From an uncultured Litoreibacter sp. (lineage in GTDB: Bacteria > Pseudomonadota > Alphaproteobacteria > Rhodobacterales > Rhodobacteraceae), in assembly GCF_947501785.1 (NCBI RefSeq), contig NZ_CANMXB010000001.1:806001-870000 (forward strand): DNA of 64,000 nucleotides, in the 5' to 3' direction. A model generated the notes under the pieces. It was not told the origin of the DNA and made no database searches. It saw only the letters and a list, made by a program, of their open reading frames with translations. A program made the translations under genes and the position numbers. Positions 1 through 7,954 of the stretch are shown one piece after another (positions within the stretch are counted from its first letter, which is position 1; the number at the start of each line of letters is the position of its first letter).

Positions 1-510
1 GGCCAACCCCGACAAGTTGTATTTCTCGGGGTTTTCAGTGTCGGTGATCACGCACCAGCGGGTCATTTCGGACCCGGTGCCGCCCGTGGTGGGGATGGCG
101 ATAACCGGCAGCCCGCAGCGGTCAATCTGGGCCGGTGCTTTGTAGTCGCGCACATGGCCCGGGTTCACGGCCATGAAAGACACCGCCTTGGCCGTGTCAA
201 TCGGGGACCCGCCACCAAAGCCGATGATGCAATCGTAATTGCCCGCCCCAACTGCGCGCAGCCCGGCATCGACGCAAGCGTCGGTCGGGTCGGGGGTCAC
301 CTCGTCAAATAGACCCCAAGGCAGGCCTGCGGCCTCCAGCACATCTGTGATGCGTGCCAGATGACCAAGTGCCACCAGGCCTTTATCAGTGACAATGAGA
401 GGGCTCGACAACCCCAACTGGGCCAGCACGTCGGCCAATTCCAATGCAGCGCCTGCGCCAATGCGGATGATACGTGGGCTTTGCACGCGGCCAACTGTAG
501 TCTCTGTCAT
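1..510 (-). CDS. Iron-containing alcohol dehydrogenase, N-terminal part (runs off the window)
   Basis: The frame reads without a stop from an ATG at 510 to base 1, giving 170 residues of a family that is usually about 380 long, so the C-terminal metal-binding domain lies outside the window. The nucleotide-binding glycine motif GGGSPIDTAKA is at residues 99-109 and the family motif TTGGTGSE at 141-148. These identify the group III (iron-type) alcohol dehydrogenase superfamily, which includes maleylacetate reductases and aldehyde/alcohol oxidoreductases; the substrate cannot be assigned. It starts 37 bp after the stop of the unknown gene at 548-1507 on the same strand, so the two are probably cotranscribed. 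Confidence 0.85.
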   Translation of the reverse strand, partial: MTETTVGRVQSPRIIRIGAGAALELADVLAQLGLSSPLIVTDKGLVALGHLARITDVLEAAGLPWGLFDEVTPDPTDACVDAGLRAVGAGNYDCIIGFGGGSPIDTAKAVSFMAVNPGHVRDYKAPAQIDRCGLPVIAIPTTGGTGSEMTRWCVITDTENPEKYNLSGLA

Positions 511-547
511 TCCAAAACCCTGCGGCAGTCGCCGGTGGCAGGCAAGC

Positions 548-1507
548 CTAAACGGCGCGCCAGGCCTTCACAAACCGGTCCAGCCGGTCATCCGGCCCGC
601 CCCAGACATGGCCGCGCGACATGGGCGACAAGGGCCCGAAATTCATCCAAAGCGGGTAGGGCGGCCCGTCATGGCGCGACAACGGGGCGTGCACGGATTG
701 GCCAAAGACGCGGGTCAGCGCCTCGATATTGACGTCCACGACCCCGATGCGGCGGGGGTTGACCGTGTCGAGCGCGCCCTGATCCCATGCCATCCAGCCG
801 CCCACCGGCTGAAACCGCTGCGTTTCCAGATCACAATGACACACCAGCCGCGCGCGCAGGCAGTCGGAGATGGAGGGGCGCTCCGCGTTGAAGAGCGCGA
901 GCGGGACTATGAAATAGCGCGGCTCGGTATCGAAAAACACCCGCGCTGTTGCCACGCAGACGAAAGCGTTGCGCCCGTCTGCCTTGAAGCGCAGCGCCGG
1001 CTGCGGGAATTCGGCGGCCTGGTCGGTGTAGCGCGGGTTGCCGGCCATCGTGTCGTAGCTGAACACGTCGCCGGCTTGCATCAAATACGGTTCGGGCCGC
1101 AGTTTTGGGACGCGGCGCACCCGCTTGGCGGGCTCCGCCCATTTCGTTTGCAGCCGCTTGAGGACACGGGCGCGGTCTTTCAGATCGGCCTCACCCGGTG
1201 TCATGGCGCGGCGCAGCTTGAGATCGGTCCCCTTGTCGATCAACGCATTGGCGCGTTTGAAGGTGGGCTCATGTTCCAACCCGTATTGGTGCAGCAGATC
1301 GGCCATGGCCAGCCAGAAGGCCGACGCCTCCGCGCTTTTGGGGCGGTTTTCCACGTCGTATCGTTCAGCCAATCGCTTGATGGTCTTGTCGAGCGAGCTG
1401 GACACCGCCATCCAGTCCCCGAAATCCTCCTTCAGAGTGGCGGCGTAGCGGTTTTGATACAGCCCGTTGCCCCAGTCATTTCCCCAACCGCCGAGTTGCG
1501 CACCCAT
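548..1507 (-). CDS. Conserved-looking protein of unknown function, 319 aa
   Basis: I do not recognise this family. The protein is soluble, with no signal peptide or membrane segment. It opens with an aromatic, Asn/Gly-rich stretch (GGWGNDWGNGLYQNRY), followed by a Lys/Arg/Glu-rich helical region (about residues 40-140) and a more beta-like C-terminal half ending in WGGPDDRLDRFVKAWRAV. The frame stays open upstream to 1756, but the ATG at 1507 is preferred because a purine-rich GAGAGAAA precedes it and the upstream extension is basic, low-complexity sequence crossing a terminator-like hairpin. It lies upstream of the iron-type dehydrogenase and is divergent from the ABC transporter operon, giving no functional clue. 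Confidence 0.75.
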   Translation of the reverse strand: MGAQLGGWGNDWGNGLYQNRYAATLKEDFGDWMAVSSSLDKTIKRLAERYDVENRPKSAEASAFWLAMADLLHQYGLEHEPTFKRANALIDKGTDLKLRRAMTPGEADLKDRARVLKRLQTKWAEPAKRVRRVPKLRPEPYLMQAGDVFSYDTMAGNPRYTDQAAEFPQPALRFKADGRNAFVCVATARVFFDTEPRYFIVPLALFNAERPSISDCLRARLVCHCDLETQRFQPVGGWMAWDQGALDTVNPRRIGVVDVNIEALTRVFGQSVHAPLSRHDGPPYPLWMNFGPLSPMSRGHVWGGPDDRLDRFVKAWRAV

Positions 1508-1522
1508 GATCGTTTCTCTCAA

Positions 1523-1562
1523 CCTCAAAAAGGCCGCAGGCTGCTCCCTCAAGCAGGCTGCG
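1523..1562 (-). terminator. Terminator-like hairpin in the leader of the unknown gene
   Basis: The 13-base arms at about 1531-1561 (GCCGCAGGCTGCT and AGCAGGCTGCGGC on the plus strand) pair with one mismatch around a CCCTCA loop. Read on the minus strand the hairpin is followed at once by CTTTTTG, as in an intrinsic terminator; on the plus strand no T-run follows. It lies 16-55 bases before the ATG at 1507, so it would act as a leader attenuator or as the end of an upstream short transcript. If translation really began upstream of 1531 it would instead be within coding sequence. Confidence 0.5.
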
Positions 1563-1754
1563 GCGTCACCAAAATGCCGTATTTTCAACACCATCTTGGC
1601 ATAATCGAAGGCCGGGAGTGAGGCCTTGGTTGGAAACAGAGCGTTTCCATGGGGTAAAAAGGTACGTCGACTCCACGCTAAGCTGCCTGAAATTCTTGAG
1701 TTTATCTGGCAACGCGCCCTTGACCCTCTGCGCCCGCGCGGCGACAGTCTTGCC

Positions 1755-2732
1755 ATGCTCGCCTATATCATCCGCCGCGTTTTTCAGTCGCTCATTGTCC
1801 TGTTGGTCGTGGGGCTGGTGGCGTTTTCGATGTTCCGCTTTGTAGGCGATCCTATCGACAACATGCTGGGGCAGGAGCGGACGCAGGCCGATATTGAACG
1901 GCTGCGCACCACGCTGGGTCTGGATCAGCCGTTCCCCGTGCAATACGCCAAGTTTCTGGTGAACGCGGCGCAGGGCAATTTCGGGGTCAGCTACCGGCAG
2001 GGACGGCCAGTGGCCACCATCATCAAGGAACGCGCGCCCGCGACGCTGGAACTCGCGCTGGTGTCAGGCACCCTGGCGCTGGTGTTCGGCATCGGTCTGG
2101 GGGTGTTCACCGCAATCAGGCGCAACGGCATAGCGTCCAATGTCATCATGACGACCAGCCTCATAGGGGTGTCGCTGCCCACGTTTCTTATCGGGATATT
2201 GCTGATTTACGTGTTCTCCGTCTCGCTGGGCTGGCTGCCCAGCTTTGGCCGCGGGGAGACCACCAAAATCGGCGGTTGGTCTACCGGGTTTCTGACAGCT
2301 TCGGGCCTTAAGGCCTTGATATTGCCGTCAATCACGCTGGGCCTTTACCAGATGACGCTGATCATGCGCCTCGTCCGATCTGAGATGCTGGAGGTCCTCC
2401 GCCAGGACTACATCCGCTTCGCCCGCGCTCGGGGTCTCAGAGAAAGAAGCGTCAACTTCCGACACGCGCTGAAGAACACCATGGTGCCGGTGATCACGGT
2501 GGTGGGGCTGCAGCTGGGCGCCATCATCGCCTTCGCCATCATCACCGAGACGGTGTTCCAATGGCCGGGCGTGGGCCTTCTGTTCATCAACGCGATCCAG
2601 TTCGTCGACATTCCGGTTATGGCGGCATACCTCATGCTGATCTCGGTGATGTTCGTGGCGATCAACCTGATCGTGGACCTGCTCTATTTCGCCATTGACC
2701 CGCGCCTGCGGATCGACGGGAGGCATGCATGA
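1755..2732 (+). CDS. ABC transporter permease, DppB/OppB type
   Basis: Inner-membrane permease of a peptide/nickel-type (DppB/OppB) importer. It is 325 residues with about six membrane segments (first at 8-30, others near 97-120, 133-157, 185-205, 243-268 and 285-310). The cytoplasmic EAA loop that docks on the ATPase is visible as DYIRFARARGL at 218-228. The frame is open further upstream, but MLAYIIRRV at 1755 is the normal start of this family. The stop overlaps the ATG of the next permease (2729), so the two are translationally coupled. The substrate cannot be told from the permease alone. Confidence 0.93.
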   Translation: MLAYIIRRVFQSLIVLLVVGLVAFSMFRFVGDPIDNMLGQERTQADIERLRTTLGLDQPFPVQYAKFLVNAAQGNFGVSYRQGRPVATIIKERAPATLELALVSGTLALVFGIGLGVFTAIRRNGIASNVIMTTSLIGVSLPTFLIGILLIYVFSVSLGWLPSFGRGETTKIGGWSTGFLTASGLKALILPSITLGLYQMTLIMRLVRSEMLEVLRQDYIRFARARGLRERSVNFRHALKNTMVPVITVVGLQLGAIIAFAIITETVFQWPGVGLLFINAIQFVDIPVMAAYLMLISVMFVAINLIVDLLYFAIDPRLRIDGRHA

Positions 2733-3661
2733 GCGACATTTCTGAACCCACCCGCCTGTCCAAAATGTGGGATAGCGACTTCGCGTGGCAGTTCCGCAAG
2801 TCGCCTGTCGCGATCGTTTCGGCGGTGGTCACGTTGGTGCTGATCCTGTCGGCGGTCTTCGCGCCACTGATCGCGCCCTTCAACCCGTTTGACCCAGGCA
2901 GCCTGAACCTGATGAACGGGTTCACACCGCCATCTACCCCCAACCAGTTCACCGGGGATCAGTTCATTCTCGGCACCGACGATCAGGGCAGGGACGTCTA
3001 TTCCACCATCCTCTACGGTATGCGCATTTCGCTGTTTGTGGGCTTCTCCGCCGTGGCTTTTGCCATGATCCTTGGCATCACGCTTGGCCTGATTGCGGGC
3101 TATGTCGGCGGCTGGACGGAGACGTTGATCATGCGGATCGCTGACGTGCAGCTGACCTTCCCGTCGATCCTGGTGGCGATGCTGATCACCGGCGTCGCGA
3201 AGGGGTTTACGCCGGTGGAATACCGCGATTCCATGGCGATTATCGTGCTGATCGTGGCGATTGGCCTCAGCGACTGGGTGCAATTCGCCCGCGTGGTGCG
3301 TGGCTCGACCCTGGTGGAGAAGAACAAGGAATACGTGCAAGCTGCCAAGCTCATCGGTCGCAAGCCGTATTTCATCATGCTCAAACATATCCTGCCCAAC
3401 GTGCTCAGCCCGGTGCTGGTCATCGCCACCATATCGCTCGCACTGGCCATCATCGCAGAGGCGACCCTCAGCTTCCTCGGTGTCGGCGCGCCGCCGACAC
3501 AGCCCAGCCTTGGCACACTGATCCGCATTGGGCAGGGCTATCTCTATTCCGGCGAATGGTGGATCCTGCTGTTCCCTTCAATCACGCTGCTGGCGCTCGC
3601 GCTCGCGGTCAACCTTCTGGGTGACTGGCTGCGCGACGCGCTCAACCCAAAACTTCGCTAA
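2729..3661 (+). CDS. ABC transporter permease, DppC/OppC type
   Basis: Second permease of the same importer, 310 residues. The N-terminal segment (about 27-50) is followed by the family-typical LGTDDQGRDV at 81-90, which precedes the transport domain, and by the EAA loop EYVQAAKLIG at 201-210. The start overlaps the upstream permease by 4 bp. It is followed after 12 bp by a DUF2059 gene, an unusual insertion between permease and ATPase genes. By family, it forms a heterodimeric channel with the 1755-2732 product. Confidence 0.93.
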   Translation: MSDISEPTRLSKMWDSDFAWQFRKSPVAIVSAVVTLVLILSAVFAPLIAPFNPFDPGSLNLMNGFTPPSTPNQFTGDQFILGTDDQGRDVYSTILYGMRISLFVGFSAVAFAMILGITLGLIAGYVGGWTETLIMRIADVQLTFPSILVAMLITGVAKGFTPVEYRDSMAIIVLIVAIGLSDWVQFARVVRGSTLVEKNKEYVQAAKLIGRKPYFIMLKHILPNVLSPVLVIATISLALAIIAEATLSFLGVGAPPTQPSLGTLIRIGQGYLYSGEWWILLFPSITLLALALAVNLLGDWLRDALNPKLR

Positions 3662-3673
3662 AGGATTGTTTCT

Positions 3674-4123
3674 ATGAAATTTGTTACCCCGTTCGTTGCG
3701 GCCCTCCTGCTCACCGCCCCGTCCTTCGCGGACGAAGCCACAGATGCCGCAACCGCATTTATCCAATCTCCGGTGCAGCAAAAGCTGCTCGACGACATGC
3801 TTAGCCCGGAAATGGTCATGACGCAGATGCAGGCCGTCGCAGGCCAGCTGCCCGCCGACAAGGTCGACGTTCTGGTCAAGATCGTCACCGAAGAGCTGGA
3901 CGGCATCCGCCCCCAGATGGAAGCCGCGATGATCGCAGGCGCCGCGGACGCCTTCACCATCGAAGAAATCACCGCGCTGACCGAATTCTACAACTCGCCC
4001 CTGGGCACGTCGGCCATGGGCAAAATGACGCCCTATATGCAGCAAACCATGGGCTCGCTTGGCCCCGCGATGCAGCAGATGCAGGGCAACATCGTGCAGC
4101 GCGTGCAGACTGAGCTGCAGTAA
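3674..4123 (+). CDS. DUF2059 family exported protein
   Basis: Small exported protein of 149 residues with a signal peptide (MKFVTPFVAALLLTAPSFAD, cleavage expected after about residue 19). The rest matches the DUF2059 helical domain by its features: a repeated LL.DML.PE pattern followed by an EI.ALTEFYNSPLGTSAMGKM helix-turn segment at about 96-117. The function of DUF2059 is not known. It sits between permease and ATPase genes; its stop at 4121-4123 abuts the TTG start of the ATPase. A periplasmic accessory role for the transporter is inference only. A larger DUF2059-like protein lies at 6965-7786. Confidence 0.85.
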   Translation: MKFVTPFVAALLLTAPSFADEATDAATAFIQSPVQQKLLDDMLSPEMVMTQMQAVAGQLPADKVDVLVKIVTEELDGIRPQMEAAMIAGAADAFTIEEITALTEFYNSPLGTSAMGKMTPYMQQTMGSLGPAMQQMQGNIVQRVQTELQ

Positions 4124-5116
4124 TTGACCCAACCCGTCCTCTCCGTCCGCGACTTGGTCGTGGAAATCCCCACCCGTCATGGGCTGTTAAAGCCTGTGGA
4201 CGGGGTCAGCTATGACATTGCGCCGGGTGAAATCCTTGGAGTTGTCGGGGAGTCCGGCGCCGGAAAATCCATGACCGGCAACGCGGTGATCGGCCTTCTG
4301 GACCGCCCCGCGCGGATCGCTGAGGGCGAGATTTACCTTAACGGCGAGCGTATCGACAATCTGTCGCTGCGCGAGCTGCGCAGCTATCGCGGCAAGCAGA
4401 TTGGCATGGTGTTTCAGGACCCGCTGACCTCGCTCAACCCGTTGTTGCCCATCGGCGACCAACTGACCGAGACGATCCAGGAACATCTGAATGTCTCAAA
4501 ATCCGAGGCTGAGGGCAGAGCGGTAGCGGCCCTCGAAGAGGTCGGTATCCCAGCCGCAGCCGAGCGCATCGGCAGCTACCCGCACGAATTTTCAGGCGGT
4601 ATGCGCCAGCGGGTTGTGATCGCCCTCGCGCTGTGTGCGGAACCGTCACTGGTCATCGCGGATGAGCCAACAACTGCTTTGGACGTCTCGGTCCAGGCCC
4701 AGATCACCGCGCTATTGAAACGCCTGTGCCGTGAACGTGGGATGGCGGTGATGTTGGTCACCCATGATATGGGTGTGATTGCCGAAACCGCTGACAGGGT
4801 TGCCGTAATGTATGCCGGCAAACTTGCTGAACTTGGCCCCGTGCGCGACGTTATCGGCGCGCCGCGCCATCCATATACGGATGGCCTGATGGGCTCGACG
4901 CCGCTCGCCTCAAAGGGCAAGGACCGGTTGCACCAAATTCCGGGCAATATGCCCCGCCTTGGCAATCTGCCAAATGGCTGCGCCTTTCACCCGCGGTGCC
5001 CCTACACGCAAGACAAGTGCAAGGAAAACCCCGGACCGCGCCTCAAGACAACCGATGGGCGCGCTGCGTGTTGGTTCCCTCTGGACGGCGCGCAAGCGGC
5101 AAAGGGTGTGGCATGA
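4124..5116 (+). CDS. ABC transporter ATPase, DppD/OppD type
   Basis: First ATPase of the importer, 330 residues. Walker A is GESGAGKS at 42-49, the signature FSGGMRQRVVIA lies near 155-166, Walker B is LVIADEP near 173-179, and the H-loop is VTHDMG near 207. The C-terminal Cys-containing region (GCAFHPRCPYTQDKC, near residue 285) is the hallmark of the oligopeptide/dipeptide OppD/DppD subfamily. The best start is a TTG at 4124 directly after the DUF2059 stop; no ATG fits the normal N-terminus. It pairs with the ATPase at 5181-6152. Confidence 0.92.
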   Translation: MTQPVLSVRDLVVEIPTRHGLLKPVDGVSYDIAPGEILGVVGESGAGKSMTGNAVIGLLDRPARIAEGEIYLNGERIDNLSLRELRSYRGKQIGMVFQDPLTSLNPLLPIGDQLTETIQEHLNVSKSEAEGRAVAALEEVGIPAAAERIGSYPHEFSGGMRQRVVIALALCAEPSLVIADEPTTALDVSVQAQITALLKRLCRERGMAVMLVTHDMGVIAETADRVAVMYAGKLAELGPVRDVIGAPRHPYTDGLMGSTPLASKGKDRLHQIPGNMPRLGNLPNGCAFHPRCPYTQDKCKENPGPRLKTTDGRAACWFPLDGAQAAKGVA

Positions 5117-5180
5117 TGTATAGACGGAAGGAAGACGCAATCTATACGCTTTCTAGACACGCGCGGTCGGGGGTCAGATC

Positions 5181-6152
5181 ATGTCGATAATCGTCTCCGT
5201 CAAGAACCTGACGCGGAATTTTGACGTCTCCAAACCGTGGCTTAACCGCGTCATCGAACGGTTGCCCAAACGCAATTTGACAGCTGTTTCCGACGTGTCC
5301 TTCGAGGTCGAGGAGAACTCTGTCTACGCTTTGGTGGGTGAATCCGGTTCCGGAAAATCCACTATTGGCAAGATGATAGTGGGTCTTCTTAATCCATCAG
5401 AAGGCACAGTCGAAATCGAAGGCGTGAACCTCGCCACGGAAACGGATGAGGACAAGATCGAAACTGTAAGATCCGATATTCAGATGGTTTTTCAGGATCC
5501 TTATGCGTCCCTGAATCCGCGCTGGAAGGTACGTGACATCATTGCCGAACCCGCCGAGGCACAGGGTGAGGCGACAGAAGGACTGTCCGAAAAGCTACTG
5601 GATCAAGTTGGTCTAAGTGCTTCTGACGCCAACAAATTTCCGCATGAGTTTTCAGGCGGCCAGCGACAGCGCATCTGCGTCGCAAGGGCATTGGCTTCCG
5701 AGCCGAACCTCATCGTTTGTGATGAACCCACCTCCGCACTGGATGTTTCCGTTCAGGCCCAGGTTCTAAACCTCATGTCAGACCTCAAAGACGAGTTTGG
5801 GCTGACTTATCTGTTTATTTCCCACGACTTAACCGTGATCCAGCACATGGCCGACAAGATTGGCGTGCTCTATCTGGGGCGCTTGGTCGAGGAAGCCGCG
5901 CCCAAGGACCTGTTCGAAAACCCGCAACACCCCTACACGCAAATGCTGCTGGAAGCCGCGCCGCGCATGGATGGGTTTGGCCGCGAGGTCGAGCCGCCTG
6001 AAGGTGAAATTCCTGACCCGATCAACCCACCAACCGGTTGCGCATTCCATCCGCGCTGCCCGATTGCCATCGACAAATGTTCTGCCGAACGTCCACAATT
6101 GGAGCCCCTAAACAATGGACGCGTCGCATGCTTCCGTGCAGGCGACGCGTAA
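5181..6152 (+). CDS. ABC transporter ATPase, DppF/OppF type
   Basis: Second ATPase of the importer, 323 residues. Walker A is GESGSGKS at 53-60, the signature FSGGQRQRICVA is near 156, Walker B LIVCDEP near 176, and the OppF-type Cys-rich tail is GCAFHPRCPIAIDKC. It is separated from the upstream ATPase by 64 bp of unusually A+T-rich DNA. The first three quarters of the gene (to about 5830) have lower G+C than the flanks, about 43-50% in lines counted by eye, returning to about 63% near 5880. This suggests a recombinant allele. Confidence 0.92.
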   Translation: MSIIVSVKNLTRNFDVSKPWLNRVIERLPKRNLTAVSDVSFEVEENSVYALVGESGSGKSTIGKMIVGLLNPSEGTVEIEGVNLATETDEDKIETVRSDIQMVFQDPYASLNPRWKVRDIIAEPAEAQGEATEGLSEKLLDQVGLSASDANKFPHEFSGGQRQRICVARALASEPNLIVCDEPTSALDVSVQAQVLNLMSDLKDEFGLTYLFISHDLTVIQHMADKIGVLYLGRLVEEAAPKDLFENPQHPYTQMLLEAAPRMDGFGREVEPPEGEIPDPINPPTGCAFHPRCPIAIDKCSAERPQLEPLNNGRVACFRAGDA

Positions 6153-6178
6153 CGCATTACGAGGGCAGAAACCCTTGA

Positions 6179-6198
6179 GGCCAAACGGTTCTTTGGCC
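6179..6198. terminator. Weak hairpin between converging genes
   Basis: GGCCAAA and TTTGGCC form a 7-bp stem around CGGTTC just after the ABC ATPase stop and just before the end of the converging gene at 6200. Only GTTATT follows on the plus strand, so it is a weak terminator candidate. Confidence 0.3.
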
Positions 6199-6199
6199 G

Positions 6200-6526
6200 T
6201 TATTGGATCGGCGTAGACGAGATAACCCGCAAAGCTTCCGAGCGCAGTGCGCTTTCGTTATTCACCAGGTTTTGGTCCCGGCAGATCCGGTTGCCAATCG
6301 ACGTGGCGACCGCCGGCGAGTACCCCATCGCGCGCAAGCTATCATAGAATTCGGGAAGGGCACGATCCCAGTGAACCAGCTCCCAAGGGCCGCGGTAGCA
6401 GCCGACAACGACCTGAACGGTGCGCTGAACGGTTTGGTGCGAATGGCTGTGTTTATGGCTGTCATGCGCAGCGGCAGGAGCAGCGAAAAGCGCCGCAGCA
6501 GCGACGAGGAATTTGAGTTTGGTCAT
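6200..6526 (-). CDS. Small exported protein of unknown function with His-rich N-terminus
   Basis: 108 residues with a clear signal peptide (MTKLKFLVAAAALFAAPAAA) and a mature N-terminus HDSHKHSHSHQ, which could bind metal. Two cysteines (near residues 43 and 84) could form a disulphide in the periplasm. The remainder, including LVHWDRALPEFYDSLRAMGYSPAVATSIGNRIC, resembles no family I can name. The start at 6526 is supported by the signal peptide. It converges on the ABC operon and has its own upstream A+T-rich region. Confidence 0.7.
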   Translation of the reverse strand: MTKLKFLVAAAALFAAPAAAHDSHKHSHSHQTVQRTVQVVVGCYRGPWELVHWDRALPEFYDSLRAMGYSPAVATSIGNRICRDQNLVNNESALRSEALRVISSTPIQ

Positions 6527-6606
6527 GGAACCCCCAGGGAAATCGGCAATTTACTGCCTGAAATCTATCGACATTTGGGGGGGATTGGCCAGCCACAATT
6601 TGGCCA

Positions 6607-6630
6607 TATTTGGTAAACTATTTGGTAATC
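6607..6630. repeat. Two tandem 12-bp direct repeats upstream of the small exported protein
   Basis: TATTTGGTAAAC and TATTTGGTAATC stand head to tail and are identical in 11 of 12 bases; a further ATTTGG lies at 6598. The tract is in the A+T-rich region between the tRNA gene and the exported-protein gene, where a minus-strand promoter is expected. It could be an operator, but no regulator is identified. Confidence 0.4.
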
Positions 6631-6702
6631 ATAAAGACAATTGGGGGGCAACAAACGACATTGATGCGCGATCTGAGACAATCACAATGACATTCTGAAA
6701 TG

Positions 6703-6792
6703 TGGCGGAGAGACAGGGATTCGAACCCTGGGAACCCTCTCGAGCTCAACGGTTTTCGAAACCGTCCCGTTCGACCACTCCGGCACCTCTCC
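6703..6792 (-). tRNA. tRNA-Ser (anticodon CGA)
   Basis: Read on the minus strand, the 5' GGAGAGG pairs with TCTCTCC (last pair G-T), followed by discriminator G and an encoded CCA (6703-6705). The anticodon stem-loop has the loop TTCGAAA, giving anticodon CGA for UCG codons. A long variable arm typical of serine tRNAs (GAGCTCGAGAGGGTTCCC region) and the T loop GGTTCGAATCC are present. The length is 90 nt with CCA. Confidence 0.96.
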
Positions 6793-6964
6793 GCACCGCT
6801 GACACGTGATCAGGTGCGCGCGGTGTACCCAAGCACAGGACATGGTGCAAGACCCATTTATGGGCGGAAAACGCACTGTTCACGCAGAAATCACCGACGC
6901 GGAATTGCCGAGTTCGCCCGCAACCCCTATCTTTTAGGTGTCAATCACCTGAAAGGCCCGCCCA

Positions 6965-7786
6965 ATGCGTTTTGCCGCAGCCCTTGCCTCCTGTTTTGTC
7001 TTAAGTGTCTCTCCCGTCGCAGCCAGTGATGACGACCTGATTGACCGCTACTTCAACGCGTTGAATATGCCCGAAGTTTTCGAGATTTTGCGCGAAGAGG
7101 GGATCGAATCCGCGTTGGAGATTGCAGAGCGGGATGAGGGGATCAGCGTCTCACCCGCATGGACGTCGCGTGTCAGCGCCATCTACGCCGTCGACAAGAT
7201 GGACGCCGCCTTCCGCCTAGGGATGGGCGAGGTGAGCAATCTGGAGGCGTCAACCGAAGCATTGGAGTTTTTCGAGTCTGAATTGGGCCGCCGTATCGTG
7301 GCAATCGAATTGGACGCCCGCCGCGCCCTGGGCGAGGACGGCATTGAGGACGCAATGCGGGATCGCGCCGAAGCCATGCTTGAAGAACAGCCAGAGCGCA
7401 TTCAGAAATACGCCGACTTCATTCGCGTCAATGATCTGGTCGACAGCAACGTCATGGGCGCGCTGAACGCCAATTTGGCGTTTTATCAGGGGCTCGGGAC
7501 CAACCCACTGTTTAGTGGCATGGATGAGCAATCAATGTTGGCGCGCGTCTATGGCCAAGAGGCGGAAATCCGGGAGGACATGGTCGATTGGACCATGAAT
7601 TTCTCGGTGCTGGCCTATTCAATCCTGCTGGACGAGGAGCTGGATGCCTATATCGACGCATCAGATAGCCGCCCCGGACAGGTGCTCAACACGGCGCTCT
7701 TCGCGGGCTTCGATCAGGTGTTCGAATTGCAGAGCTTCGAGCTGGGCCGCGCCATGGCCGAATTCATGGAAGGCGACGACACTTAG
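6965..7786 (+). CDS. DUF2059-like exported protein
   Basis: 273 residues with a signal peptide (MRFAAALASCFVLSVSPVAA). The mature part is acidic and helical, opening with DDDLIDRYFNALNMPEVFEILREEG, typical of the DUF2059 family; a second family-like segment, STEALEFFESELGRRIV, lies near residues 97-113. The function is unknown. It is transcribed alone upstream of rplU-rpmA, and the rplU promoter begins five bases after its stop. It is the second DUF2059-type gene in the window, after 3674-4123. Confidence 0.75.
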   Translation: MRFAAALASCFVLSVSPVAASDDDLIDRYFNALNMPEVFEILREEGIESALEIAERDEGISVSPAWTSRVSAIYAVDKMDAAFRLGMGEVSNLEASTEALEFFESELGRRIVAIELDARRALGEDGIEDAMRDRAEAMLEEQPERIQKYADFIRVNDLVDSNVMGALNANLAFYQGLGTNPLFSGMDEQSMLARVYGQEAEIREDMVDWTMNFSVLAYSILLDEELDAYIDASDSRPGQVLNTALFAGFDQVFELQSFELGRAMAEFMEGDDT

Positions 7787-7790
7787 ACGC

Positions 7791-7819
7791 TTGACTAAAA
7801 GGCCTGCGTGACGCATATG
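7791..7819 (+). promoter_or_regulatory. Promoter of rplU-rpmA
   Basis: A -35 TTGACT (7791-7796) and a -10 CATATG (7814-7819) are separated by 17 bp. This predicts transcription from about 7826 and a 5' leader of about 130 nt. A hairpin CGCCCC/GGGGGCG near 7857-7874 lies in that leader. Confidence 0.6.
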
Positions 7820-7954
7820 CGCCTCTCCAACACCCCGTTGGAATTTTGAAACAGACGCCCCGATCCGGGGGCGCGCTGTCCGAGGTAAGGCTAAGGCCTT
7901 GAAAACGCCGCACAATGCGGGGCCATAGGGCGCGGAAGACAAAGGGTATGCGAT

